Assembly: GCA_043746555.1 (NCBI GenBank)
Contig: JAYTQU010000023.1
Location: forward strand, 1 to 11,072
Direction of reading: 5' to 3'
Source: CAZQYC01 sp043746555
GTDB lineage: Bacteria > Pseudomonadota > Gammaproteobacteria > Steroidobacterales > Steroidobacteraceae
DNA: 11,072 nt
Shown here: piece after piece, positions 1-7,745 of the stretch
Position numbering within the stretch: position 1 is the stretch's first letter
Layout of the letters: each line of letters begins with the position of its first letter
The notes under the pieces: generated by a model
Told to the model about the DNA's origin: nothing
What the model saw: the letters and a program-made list of their open reading frames with translations, nothing else
Database searches by the model: none
Position numbers and translations under genes: made by a program

Positions 1-1
1 C

Positions 2-100
2 GCAGCGTACACGGCAGTACGTGAGTACTTTTCAGGCCGGTGCAACGCCGCACCGCGCGCTTCAGCGCAACCTGACAAAGTAGAAGTAATAGCAGACTAA
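2..100 (+). CDS. Possible C-terminal tail of an upstream gene (unrecognised)
   Basis: A frame open from the left edge of the window ends at a TAA at 98-100. It gives about 32 residues, with an Arg/Ala-rich middle and a tail ending KVEVIAD. I do not recognise the family. An open stretch of this length is not improbable by chance at this base composition, so this is only a candidate. It lies upstream of leuS on the same strand, leaving about 119 bases between its stop and the leuS start. Confidence 0.25.
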   Translation, partial: AAYTAVREYFSGRCNAAPRASAQPDKVEVIAD

Positions 101-112
101 GAATCGAGACTT

Positions 113-180
113 GGGACACGAGACCCGAGACTCGACAGAAATCGGTCGGTTCAATCGTCTCGCGTCGCGCGTCTCGTCCC
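113..180. repeat. Nested inverted repeat in the leuS leader
   Basis: The sequence before leuS is built from GAGAC on one side and its complement GTCTC on the other. GGGAC (113-117) and GAGAC (120-124) can pair with GTCTC (171-175) and GTCCC (176-180). Inside this, CGAGAC (126-131) pairs with GTCTCG (157-162), and CGAC (133-136) with GTCG (145-148). The result is one long interrupted hairpin ending 39 bases before the leuS start codon. It could be a leader structure acting on leuS expression, or simply intergenic repeat DNA. No T-tract follows, so it is not a classical terminator. Confidence 0.45.
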
Positions 181-219
181 TGTATCCTTCCGGGCTTCGA
201 TTAATCGCACGAAGCTCAC

Positions 220-2817
220 ATGCAAGAACGTTACGATCACGCCGCCGTCGAATCCGCGGCACAAACCTACTGGGACGCCAACCGCTGCTTTGCGGCCAAG
301 GAAGACCCCTCTAAACCCAAGTACTACTGTTTCTCGATGTTCCCGTATCCGAGCGGACACTTGCACATGGGTCATGTGCGTAACTACACGATTCCCGATG
401 TTATTGCGCGCTTTATGCGGATGAACGGACGCAATGTGCTGCAGCCGATGGGCTGGGACGCCTTTGGTTTGCCGGCGGAAAACGCGGCTATGCAAAACAA
501 AGTGCCACCGGCCAAATGGACCTACGACAACATCGCTTATATGAAGAGCCAACTCAAGGCGCTCGGGTTCGCCATCGATTGGGATCGCGAAGTAACCACT
601 TGCAAACCGAATTACTACCGGTGGAATCAATGGTTGTTTCTGCGCATGCTCGAAAAAGGCATTGCGTATAAGAAAACCGGAACGGTCAATTGGGACCCGG
701 TGGATCAAACCGTACTCGCCAACGAACAGGTGATTGACGGTTGCGGCTGGCGTACCGGCGCGCAGGTCGAGAAGCGCGAAATTCCGATGTACTACTTGGC
801 GATAACGACCTACGCCCAGGCGCTATTGAGCGCGCTCGACACGCTCACCGAGTGGCCCGATCGCGTGCGCGCCATGCAAGCGAATTGGATCGGCAAGAGC
901 GAAGGCGTGCGCTTTGGATTTCCGTATGAGTTGGATGGCGCGAAAAAATTGCTGCACGTGTTCACGACACGCGCCGACACGATTATGGGTGTGACGTTCT
1001 GCGCCGTGGCGGCCGAACATCCGCTCGCAACATACGCCGCGAAAAATAATCAAGCGCTCGCCGCCTTTATCGAGGAGTGTAAACACGGCACGGCGCAAGA
1101 AGCCGAACTCGCGCAGATGGAAAAGAAGGGCATGCCCACGGGATTATTTGTTACGCATCCGCTGACCAGCGAACAAATTCCCTTGTGGGTCGGTAACTAT
1201 GTGCTCATGGGTTACGGCGACGGCGCGGTGATGGGTGTGCCAGCGCACGATGAACGCGATTATGCCTTCGCACTGAAGTACGCGTTGCCGATCAAACCGG
1301 TGATCCGTCATCCGAAGGGCGATACAGTGCCCGCGCCCTGGATTGCTGAGTACGCGGAATATGGGGTGTGCATCAACTCCGGTAAATACGAAGGACTCAA
1401 CCACCAACAAGCCGTCGACGCCATCGCTGCGGATTTGAAAGCGCTCGGACTCGGTGAGAAACAAGTGCATTGGCGTTTGCGCGACTGGGGTATTTCGCGG
1501 CAACGCTACTGGGGTTGTCCTATTCCGATCATTCACTGCGCCAAGTGCGGCGATGTGCCCGTACCGGACGATCAACTGCCGGTCGTGTTGCCGGAGAATT
1601 TAGTGCCGGATGGCAGCGGCAATCCGCTCAACAAGACGCCTTCGTTCTACCAATGCAAGTGTCCCAAGTGCGGGGCGGATGCCAGACGTGAAACGGACAC
1701 GATGGATACCTTCGTCGATTCGTCGTGGTATTTTTTGCGCTACACCTGCGCCGACAACGATCAAGCGATGGTCGATGCGCGCGCAAATTATTGGTTGCCG
1801 GTGGATCAGTACAACGGCGGCATCGAACACGCCATTCTGCATCTGCTGTACTCGCGCTTTTGGACGCGCGTGATGCACGATCTAAAATTGGTGGATGTGC
1901 AGGAGCCGTTCGCCAACCTGTTGTGTCAGGGTATGGTGCTCAACGAGATTTTCTATCGCAAACCGGCTGCGGGTCGCATGGAGTATTTCAATCCACTGAA
2001 TGTCGATGTACAGACCAATGACAAAGGTCAGCGTATCGGCGCGATTCTGCGCGGCGATGGACAACCGGTGGAATCGGGTGGCGTTGGCACCATGTCGAAG
2101 TCGAAGATGAACGGCGTCGATCCGCAAAGTCTGGTGAACGAATTCGGTGCGGACACCGCGCGGCTTTTTATGATGTTCGCATCGCCGCCTGAACAATCGC
2201 TCGAGTGGTCCGACGATGGCGTACATGGTGCGCATCGCTTTATAAAGCGCCTGTGGAAAGTCGTATTCGAACATGTCAGTGCTGGAGTGTCGGTCGCAAG
2301 CTTTGTGTCCAGTGCGCTCACGCCTTCGCAGCGCGATTTGCGTCGTATTACTCATCAAACGCTGGCGAAAGTCACTGACGATTATGCGCGTCGCCGTGTA
2401 TTCAATACGGCAATTGCCGCGGTGATGGAACTGATGAACGCGTTGGCGAAGTTCGACGATCGAACGCCGCAAGGACGTACGGTAGCGCAAGAAGCCTTGG
2501 AAATGATTGTGATGATGCTTTCGCCCATCGTGCCGCACGTGTGTCATGCGTTGTGGCATGAGTTAGGTAAAAGCGAAGCCGTTATCGATGTCAGTTGGCC
2601 CACGCCGGATGCGCAAGCATTGGTTCAGGACGCTATCGAGTTGGTCGTGCAAGTGAACGGAAAACTACGCGGTCGCATCACCGTGCCGACTGCCGCGAGC
2701 GAAGAGCAAATCAAATCAGCTGCACTTGCCGACGCGAATGTTCACAAATGGATTGAAGGGAAGAGCATCCGAAAAATTATCGTCGTGCCGGGAAAGTTGG
2801 TGAACGTGGTGGTGTGA
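220..2817 (+). CDS. leuS: Leucyl-tRNA synthetase (LeuRS)
   Basis: Cytoplasmic class Ia synthetase that activates leucine with ATP and charges tRNA-Leu, with hydrolytic editing of wrong amino acids. The protein is 865 residues, the usual bacterial length. The HIGH-type motif is HMGH at residues 49-52 in a PYPSG-LHMGHVRN context. The editing (CP1) domain shows the Thr-rich stretch TTRADT at 249-254 and the VPAHDERD motif with Asp344. A Cys-rich zinc knuckle has C440, C443, C481 and C484. The second catalytic motif reads TMSKS (624-628), so its first Lys is replaced by Thr, while the second Lys (K627) is kept. The C-terminal anticodon-binding and tail domains are present, ending KLVNVVV. ATG 220 gives the canonical MQERY start; no strong Shine-Dalgarno sequence precedes it. 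It converges on the histidine kinase gene, with 29 bases between the stops. Confidence 0.98.
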   Translation: MQERYDHAAVESAAQTYWDANRCFAAKEDPSKPKYYCFSMFPYPSGHLHMGHVRNYTIPDVIARFMRMNGRNVLQPMGWDAFGLPAENAAMQNKVPPAKWTYDNIAYMKSQLKALGFAIDWDREVTTCKPNYYRWNQWLFLRMLEKGIAYKKTGTVNWDPVDQTVLANEQVIDGCGWRTGAQVEKREIPMYYLAITTYAQALLSALDTLTEWPDRVRAMQANWIGKSEGVRFGFPYELDGAKKLLHVFTTRADTIMGVTFCAVAAEHPLATYAAKNNQALAAFIEECKHGTAQEAELAQMEKKGMPTGLFVTHPLTSEQIPLWVGNYVLMGYGDGAVMGVPAHDERDYAFALKYALPIKPVIRHPKGDTVPAPWIAEYAEYGVCINSGKYEGLNHQQAVDAIAADLKALGLGEKQVHWRLRDWGISRQRYWGCPIPIIHCAKCGDVPVPDDQLPVVLPENLVPDGSGNPLNKTPSFYQCKCPKCGADARRETDTMDTFVDSSWYFLRYTCADNDQAMVDARANYWLPVDQYNGGIEHAILHLLYSRFWTRVMHDLKLVDVQEPFANLLCQGMVLNEIFYRKPAAGRMEYFNPLNVDVQTNDKGQRIGAILRGDGQPVESGGVGTMSKSKMNGVDPQSLVNEFGADTARLFMMFASPPEQSLEWSDDGVHGAHRFIKRLWKVVFEHVSAGVSVASFVSSALTPSQRDLRRITHQTLAKVTDDYARRRVFNTAIAAVMELMNALAKFDDRTPQGRTVAQEALEMIVMMLSPIVPHVCHALWHELGKSEAVIDVSWPTPDAQALVQDAIELVVQVNGKLRGRITVPTAASEEQIKSAALADANVHKWIEGKSIRKIIVVPGKLVNVVV

Positions 2818-2820
2818 TGA

Positions 2821-2844
2821 AGTGAGACAGTGAGATGGTGAGAT
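2821..2844. repeat. Three tandem copies of an 8-bp unit between convergent genes
   Basis: The 29-bp gap between the leuS stop and the stop of the convergent kinase gene is nearly filled by AGTGAGAC, AGTGAGAT and GGTGAGAT, three near-identical octamers in a row. There is no hairpin with a T-tract here, so neither gene has an obvious intrinsic terminator. It looks like a short slippage repeat. Confidence 0.6.
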
Positions 2845-2846
2845 CG

Positions 2847-4256
2847 TCAGCCTCCATATTCCGATCGGCTCACGACCTTCCGATCCGACGTCCTCACGAC
2901 GTCTTGGTCCACCGGCAGTTCAAAGAAGAATGTCGCGCCCAAACCGAGTTCGCTGCGAAACCCGATCGCGCCGCCCATCTGTTCGACGAGGGCTTTACAG
3001 ATCGCCAAGCCCAAACCTGTGCCGCTTTTGCCGCGCGCGTCGGAGCTGTCCGCTTGGCTGAATTTTTGAAAGATGCGGGTGTGGAATTCGCTTGGGATGC
3101 CGGGGCCTCGATCGCGTACCGCGACTCGCGCACGATCGTTATCGGTCGAGAGGCTAACGTCGATGTTGGCGTTTCGCGGCGAAAACTTCACGGCGTTCGA
3201 CAATAGATTCGCCATCACCTGTAGCAATCGATGAGGATCGACCGACACGATTGCATCGCTTGGCAGTGTGGTCAGCGTCATTGTGACGCCGAAGGATTCC
3301 GCATATCCGCTAGTGGCTTCAATCGCTTGTTCGACCAATGAAGCAAGCGAATGTCGTTCAAGTTCGAAATGCATCTTGCCCGATTCCATTTTCTCGATAT
3401 CGAGCAAGTCGTTAATGAGATGCGCAAGTCGATCGGAATTGCGCAGCGCAATGTTCACTAGGTGTTGCGTCTTATCGTTTAACGAGCCGCTTGCGCCGGC
3501 GGCGATCAATCCCAGCGAGCCGCGAATCGATGTGATTGGCGTGCGCAATTCATGCGAGACGGTGGCGACGAACTCCGCCTTGAGTCGTTCGACTTTCCTG
3601 TTATCGGTAATGTCGCGCACCACCATCACCGCGCCATGTTGGCGACCGTCGCTGGTGAATAACGGCTGAGCGTTGATGCTCAACACGGTCGGCAAAATGT
3701 TGGATGGATGCACGGTCAGTTCGTGATCGCGCACAGTCTCGCCACGCAACGCTCGCCCGTGCGGCCAATTGCCGCTGTGCGTGCGCTCGCCGCCTTGGGC
3801 GCCGTAAAAATCAAAGGGTGTCAGATGATCCAAATTATCGAGTTCGACGCCGACCACCTGTCGATAGATTCGTAGCGCCGCGCCGTTGGCGATGCGAACC
3901 TGCCCGCTGCCGTCGAGCACCAAGATGCCCTCGTGCAAATTATTGAGCACAGCTTTGAGCGATTCGCGTTCTTTGTCGAGCGCGTGCTCCGTGCTGAGGT
4001 GATCGCAGATTTCCTCGGCCAATTTTTCGTTGATTTGCGCCAATTCGGCGGTGCGCTGACTGACCAACGTTTCGATGCGGCGCGCACGTCGCGATGTCAG
4101 GTAAGCGCCAATGCTTGCGAGCAGCGCGAACAGTAATCCTGCGCTTAGTGTCAACCACGCCCAGGCGGGGGTTCCCCCGGCGGGCGTTCCATTGAGCGAT
4201 TGCAGTGTGCTGGCGACGGCTGGTGAGATCATTGCGACGGGATAGTTTGCTCGCAA
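2847..4256 (-). CDS. Membrane-anchored PAS sensor histidine kinase
   Basis: Inner-membrane histidine kinase that should autophosphorylate on His and pass phosphate to a receiver protein. Counting from TTG at 4256 (469 residues): one transmembrane segment at about 31-53, a coiled signalling helix at about 57-100, and a PAS domain at about 100-220. A HisKA domain follows with SHELRTP and phospho-accepting His235, then a HATPase domain with N-box N350/N354, G1 DRGPGIP (382-388), an F-box around F396-F399 and G2 GKSGTGLGL (409-417). All catalytic motifs are intact. There is no attached receiver, so it is not a hybrid kinase. The start is uncertain: ATG 4232 gives 461 residues, neither start has a good ribosome binding site, and the frame stays open back to a stop at 4341-4343. 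Almost nothing lies before the membrane segment, so a periplasmic sensor domain is missing or lost. It is divergent from the receiver-GGDEF genes at 4530. Confidence 0.93.
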   Translation of the reverse strand: MRANYPVAMISPAVASTLQSLNGTPAGGTPAWAWLTLSAGLLFALLASIGAYLTSRRARRIETLVSQRTAELAQINEKLAEEICDHLSTEHALDKERESLKAVLNNLHEGILVLDGSGQVRIANGAALRIYRQVVGVELDNLDHLTPFDFYGAQGGERTHSGNWPHGRALRGETVRDHELTVHPSNILPTVLSINAQPLFTSDGRQHGAVMVVRDITDNRKVERLKAEFVATVSHELRTPITSIRGSLGLIAAGASGSLNDKTQHLVNIALRNSDRLAHLINDLLDIEKMESGKMHFELERHSLASLVEQAIEATSGYAESFGVTMTLTTLPSDAIVSVDPHRLLQVMANLLSNAVKFSPRNANIDVSLSTDNDRARVAVRDRGPGIPSEFHTRIFQKFSQADSSDARGKSGTGLGLAICKALVEQMGGAIGFRSELGLGATFFFELPVDQDVVRTSDRKVVSRSEYGG

Positions 4257-4529
4257 AACGGCTTTCGATTGTTCACTTGACTCGGGGATTTGCTGAAGCG
4301 CGAGCGTCGCGCGCTGACGATTTTCACTATGTAGACCGCTTCACATTCTCGCCTGCAAACGTGCTACGTAGGTCGCGGCCGATGCGAGATCAGCAAACAA
4401 CTGAGAAAGCGCGAAGGGCGGACCTCATTCTCAAGCGCGCTGTCTCGCCCGAGAGTGCGGGTGTGCGCCGCAGCGCGACTATGCGGCACTTAAACCCGAC
4501 AGTGTTTCATTCTGAATTCGGAGATCTCA
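4257..4529. promoter_or_regulatory. Divergent intergenic region between kinase and receiver genes
   Basis: These 273 bases separate the minus-strand kinase from the plus-strand receiver gene and must hold whatever promoters drive both. I see no convincing -35/-10 pair, sigma-54 site or large palindrome. The only clear signal is GGAG at 4520-4523, spaced suitably for the start at 4530 or 4533. On the minus strand the kinase frame is open to 4343, so part of this region could be an unannotated kinase N-terminus or the residue of a lost sensor domain. Confidence 0.4.
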
Positions 4530-5651
4530 TTGGTGGACACAGCTTTGGATTTGACTCATTCGCATCTAAAGTCGTTGACCGCCGAGCGCGCGGTGCCGGC
4601 GAAGATATTGGTCGTCGACGACGACGAACTCGAACTGTCGTTGATGTCCGATCGGTTGACCGCCGCCGGTTTTACAGTCGTGACCGCGCCGAACGGCGAA
4701 GCCGCATTGCAATTGCTCGAAGCGCAGTGGTTTCCGATCGTGCTGGCGGATTGGCAGATGCCGGTCATGGACGGCATGCAATTGATCGAACGGCTGCGCG
4801 ATCGCGGCGGTGACGATAGTTACTTCATTATGATTTCGATACGAGCCTCGCGCGAGGACTTCGAACGCGGCTATGGGGCCGGCGTCGACGATTATCTTTC
4901 TAAAAAATCTTCGGATGCCGAATTGCTGGCGCGCATTCGCGCGGGCTTTCACACCGTGGAGTTGCGTCGCTCATTGCGACAGACGCGCGCGGCGCTCATG
5001 GGTAGCAAGCTCGCGGCCAGCGACGCTGAGAGCGCTCGCTCGCAATTGCTGGGGCGACTACAAACCGAGATCGCGCGTGCGCGACGCTATCGAAGACCGT
5101 GCTCGCTACTGATGCTGGGTGTACAACTCAATCGCGCGCCGCACGCGAAGACCGATATGCTAATGACGCCCGAGCTGCGCGAAGCGCTTATGCAGGCGGT
5201 GCGCGGTGTAGTTCGTGTCGACATCGATTGGGCAGGTCCTTACGATTCCGGAATCGAATCCGGAAGCGAATCCGAGCGGGAAGTCATATCGAGTGGAAAC
5301 ATCGGATTCGCGATCGTGCTGCCTGAAACCGGTTCGGCAGAAGCGATTACCGTGCGCGCACGCATTCGTGGCGCGCTGATACAACGTATGCGCGAATTAA
5401 TTGGAGCGGATGCAACCTTGCAGTTGAGTGTCGGTGCGTCGTCGGTCGATCCGAGCAGCGACAATTCGCAGTTAACCGCCGAAGCGTTGCTTGCCACCGC
5501 GGGTCGATGTCGTCGCTGCATGTCCGATCGCGGCGTGAGTCGTTTGCATGCGGTTCAAGCCAGCGTTGCCAACAAAGTTGCGATTCCGTGCCGTCAAGGC
5601 TACGCCGTCGCCGATCATTGTTTGGAATTGCAGCAACGTAACGCCGAATAA
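4530..5651 (+). CDS. Receiver protein with a degenerate GGDEF domain
   Basis: Response regulator, 373 residues from TTG 4530; GTG 4533 would give 372. GGAG at 4520-4523 is its ribosome binding site. The receiver domain (about 25-140) has acidic D30-D32, phospho-acceptor D74 in VLADWQMPVMDG, S103 in the Thr/Ser switch position and K125. The C-terminal half aligns with the GGDEF domain of the next gene: RARRYRRPCSLLML matches RVRRYGGPLSLLAL, and GFAIVLPET matches EFAVVLPQT. The catalytic parts are gone, however. The GGEEF site reads GNIGF (256-260), the metal-binding LDIDRFK stretch reads LGVQLNR, and the RxxD inhibitory site has lost its Arg. About 18 Ser/Glu-rich residues are inserted just before the dead active site. 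It should not make c-di-GMP. It may act as a phospho-switch or as a partner of its neighbour, whose gene starts 10 bases after this stop. Confidence 0.9.
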   Translation: MVDTALDLTHSHLKSLTAERAVPAKILVVDDDELELSLMSDRLTAAGFTVVTAPNGEAALQLLEAQWFPIVLADWQMPVMDGMQLIERLRDRGGDDSYFIMISIRASREDFERGYGAGVDDYLSKKSSDAELLARIRAGFHTVELRRSLRQTRAALMGSKLAASDAESARSQLLGRLQTEIARARRYRRPCSLLMLGVQLNRAPHAKTDMLMTPELREALMQAVRGVVRVDIDWAGPYDSGIESGSESEREVISSGNIGFAIVLPETGSAEAITVRARIRGALIQRMRELIGADATLQLSVGASSVDPSSDNSQLTAEALLATAGRCRRCMSDRGVSRLHAVQASVANKVAIPCRQGYAVADHCLELQQRNAE

Positions 5652-5661
5652 TCGAACGGAC

Positions 5662-6699
5662 ATGCGCGCTCAAGACCAGCAGACCATTTGGAATCCCGAC
5701 GACACGACTCGAATTTTCCTTCCGAACTTCGCCAATCTACCACGGCAAACGGTCCTATTGGTGGATGACGATCCGCTGACCATCGAGCGTATGTCGATGC
5801 TCGTGCAAATGGCCGGGTTCGACGTGCGCACCGCCGGTTCGGGCAGGGAAGCGTTATCGTTACTGCACCATGAATACTGTCCGATCGTGATGAGCGACTG
5901 GCTGATGCCGGACATGGATGGCCTGGCATTGTGTCGCGCGATTCGAGCGGACTCGTTTCGCGGTTACGTGTACATTTTGTTGCTTACCGCACGCGGCGCG
6001 CAGGATGACATTGTTGCCGGACTCGACGCGGGCGCCGACGATTATCTCCATAAGGGTGTCGGCGAAGCGGAGTTGATGGCGCGGCTGCGAACGGCGCGAC
6101 GCATTGTCGCGTTGGAGCAATCGTTACGCGACATCATCGACGAGAAGCGGCGACTCGCAACCACCGATGCCTTGACCGGCGCACACAATCGACATTACTT
6201 CGTAAAGCACTTGAGTCGCGAGCTCAAACGCGTACGCCGCTATGGCGGACCATTGTCGTTGTTGGCGCTCGATATCGATCGCTTCAAGTCGGTCAACGAT
6301 CGGTTCGGTCATCCGGTCGGAGACGAAGTGTTGGTCGAATTTGTTCGCCGCATCAATCTCGGCTTGCCTCGCGAGATCGACTGGTGCGCGCGCTTGGGGG
6401 GCGAGGAGTTCGCCGTTGTGTTACCTCAGACCGATCTGGCAGGCGCGCAAACGGTGGCGGAAAAACTTCGCCACATGACCGCGAGTGTGCCGATGTTGAC
6501 GGCGAGCGGACCGATCGAAATTACGGTCAGTCTCGGCGCAGCCGCAGTGAGTTCGTTGCCGCAAGAAATCGAGCCCTCGGTCGAGACACTCCTCGAGATT
6601 GCCGATCGTGGTTTGTACGCCAGCAAACAAGGCGGTCGCAATCGCGTGACAGTCGTCGGCGATACGCAATCGCCGGATAGCGCAGCTTGCCATCGGTGA
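5662..6699 (+). CDS. Response regulator with GGDEF domain (PleD-like diguanylate cyclase)
   Basis: Cytoplasmic enzyme that should condense two GTP to c-di-GMP when its receiver is phosphorylated; 345 residues. The receiver domain has D35/D36, phospho-acceptor D79 in VMSDWLMPDMDG, switch T109 and K131. A linker helix (about 140-165) leads to the GGDEF domain, with TTDALTGAHNRHYF, metal-binding D204 in LDIDRFKSVND, and the catalytic GGEEF motif at 246-250. An RxxD product-inhibition site (R237 to D240) lies exactly five residues before it, so the cyclase looks active and feedback-inhibited. ATG 5662, 10 bases after the preceding stop, is chosen over an in-frame ATG at 5548 that would overlap the upstream gene by about 100 bases. 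The tandem order and shared sequence suggest it is the parent or sister copy of the degenerate gene before it. Confidence 0.95.
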   Translation: MRAQDQQTIWNPDDTTRIFLPNFANLPRQTVLLVDDDPLTIERMSMLVQMAGFDVRTAGSGREALSLLHHEYCPIVMSDWLMPDMDGLALCRAIRADSFRGYVYILLLTARGAQDDIVAGLDAGADDYLHKGVGEAELMARLRTARRIVALEQSLRDIIDEKRRLATTDALTGAHNRHYFVKHLSRELKRVRRYGGPLSLLALDIDRFKSVNDRFGHPVGDEVLVEFVRRINLGLPREIDWCARLGGEEFAVVLPQTDLAGAQTVAEKLRHMTASVPMLTASGPIEITVSLGAAAVSSLPQEIEPSVETLLEIADRGLYASKQGGRNRVTVVGDTQSPDSAACHR

Positions 6700-6739
6700 A
6701 GACGATCAATTAGAACTAACGACTCCGCCGGCAGGCGTC

Positions 6740-6753
6740 CACCCATCTGGGTG
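6740..6753. repeat. Short palindrome between cyclase and lptE
   Basis: CACCCA (6740-6745) and TGGGTG (6748-6753) form a perfect inverted repeat with a two-base centre in the 103-bp gap between the diguanylate cyclase and lptE. No T-tract follows, so a terminator role is weak. It could be part of an operator or the upstream region of a separate lptE promoter. Confidence 0.3.
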
Positions 6754-6802
6754 CGAACTCGTGGCATGATGCGCCCACTGGGTTGCGGAAGCGAAAGGGC
6801 GA

Positions 6803-7336
6803 ATGATGCGGTTGCGAGTGGTGAGCCTTGTCGGTGCATGTGTCGTGGGCATCAGCGCGTGCGGATGGCATTTGCAGGGGAGTGCGCATTTACCATCGGT
6901 GCTGGCGGCGACCAAAATCGCTGCGGAAGATGAGTACACCGATTTCTATCGAGAATTACGCCGTGCATTACTTGCGGCAGGCGCTACGGTGCCATCGGCA
7001 ACGCCCGACGCGGCTGGTTCAACGCAATCGTCGCATTCCGGAGCGGTAGTGCGCGTGCGCAACGAAGTGTATGGTCAACGTGTGGCCGCCTTATCGGCGC
7101 GCAATACGCCCGAGGAATTTCAAGTGTTCTATATGGTGGACTACTCGCTCGATATCGACGGCGTCGAAGTTTTGCCGACGCAACACTTGGAAATGGCCGC
7201 CAACTATAGTTACGACGCGACCGCCGTGCTTGCTAAGGAGCGCGAACAACGCTCGATGCAACAGTCATTGGCGCGCGAGTTGGCGAGTCGTGTGGTGCGC
7301 GGTTTGGCGAGCGCCAAACGGCCGGCGCTCGAATAA
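6803..7336 (+). CDS. lptE: LPS-assembly lipoprotein LptE
   Basis: Outer-membrane lipoprotein that plugs the LptD barrel and helps place lipopolysaccharide on the cell surface. The protein is 177 residues, near the usual family length. It begins with a short lipoprotein signal peptide whose lipobox ISAC puts the acylated Cys at residue 20. The mature protein starts CGWHLQG, the classic LptE opening (Cys-Gly-aromatic-His-Leu-x-Gly), followed by a Leu-Pro. The C-terminal half keeps the family pattern of beta strands ending in a helix with many Arg and Gln. AAAGGG before ATG 6803 (or 6806) is a good ribosome binding site. The gene is usually next to leuS and before holA. Here it is 4 kb from leuS and followed after 22 bases by a receiver gene, with no holA before the integron. 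Confidence 0.9.
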   Translation: MMRLRVVSLVGACVVGISACGWHLQGSAHLPSVLAATKIAAEDEYTDFYRELRRALLAAGATVPSATPDAAGSTQSSHSGAVVRVRNEVYGQRVAALSARNTPEEFQVFYMVDYSLDIDGVEVLPTQHLEMAANYSYDATAVLAKEREQRSMQQSLARELASRVVRGLASAKRPALE

Positions 7337-7358
7337 ACTTTCGAACGGAGTCGAAGCC

Positions 7359-7745
7359 ATGCCGACGCGACCATTGCAAAGCATTTTTTTCGTCGACGAC
7401 GAGCCGGATATTCGCGAAGTCGTTGAGATGGCGCTGAATTTATCCGGTCTGTCGGTACGCACCTGTCCTTCAGGCGCGTTGGCGCTACAAGAACTGTCGC
7501 TGTTGCGCCCGGATTTGGTGCTACTCGATGTCATGATGCCGGATCTCGATGGCCCGGCCACCTTCGCGCATCTGCAAGCCGATCCGTTGTTGCGAGATTT
7601 GCCCGTCATCTTCATGACGGCCAAAGCGCTGCCGCAGGAAGTCGATCGATTCATGAAGCTCGGCGCCATCGGAGTGATTTCCAAACCGTTCGATCCGATT
7701 CAATTGGGCGCGCGCGTGCAACAACTATGGGCGGCGGCGCGATGA
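7359..7745 (+). CDS. Stand-alone receiver (CheY-like response regulator)
   Basis: Single-domain response regulator, 128 residues, with no output domain. It has FVDDEPDIRE with acidic D13/D14, phospho-acceptor D57 in LVLLDVMMPDLDG, switch T86 in FMTAK and K108 in SKPFD, so it should be phosphorylated normally. ATG 7359 follows ACGGAG (7345-7350) at the right distance; the frame stays open further upstream but only over lptE. The stop TGA overlaps the start ATG of the Hpt gene in the four bases ATGA, which suggests translational coupling. Single receivers paired with an Hpt protein usually serve as the middle step of a phosphorelay, taking phosphate from a kinase and handing it to His of the Hpt. 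That role is inferred here. Confidence 0.93.
   Translation: MPTRPLQSIFFVDDEPDIREVVEMALNLSGLSVRTCPSGALALQELSLLRPDLVLLDVMMPDLDGPATFAHLQADPLLRDLPVIFMTAKALPQEVDRFMKLGAIGVISKPFDPIQLGARVQQLWAAAR

Noticed and set aside
16..32. Intrinsic terminator AGTAC/GTACT followed by TTTT
   Set aside because: The stem is only five base pairs with four T bases, too weak to call.
151..708. Long minus-strand open frame opposite the start of leuS
   Set aside because: It lies opposite clearly coding leuS sequence, has no recognisable domain, and is explained by the codon bias of the plus-strand gene.
1882..2559. Minus-strand open frame of 225 codons opposite leuS
   Set aside because: His/Arg-rich shadow of the LeuRS coding frame with no domain and no ribosome binding site.
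5548..5661. Earlier start for the diguanylate cyclase at ATG 5548
   Set aside because: It would overlap the upstream gene by about 100 bases, and the added residues are just that gene's DNA in another frame; ATG 5662 gives a normal receiver N-terminus.
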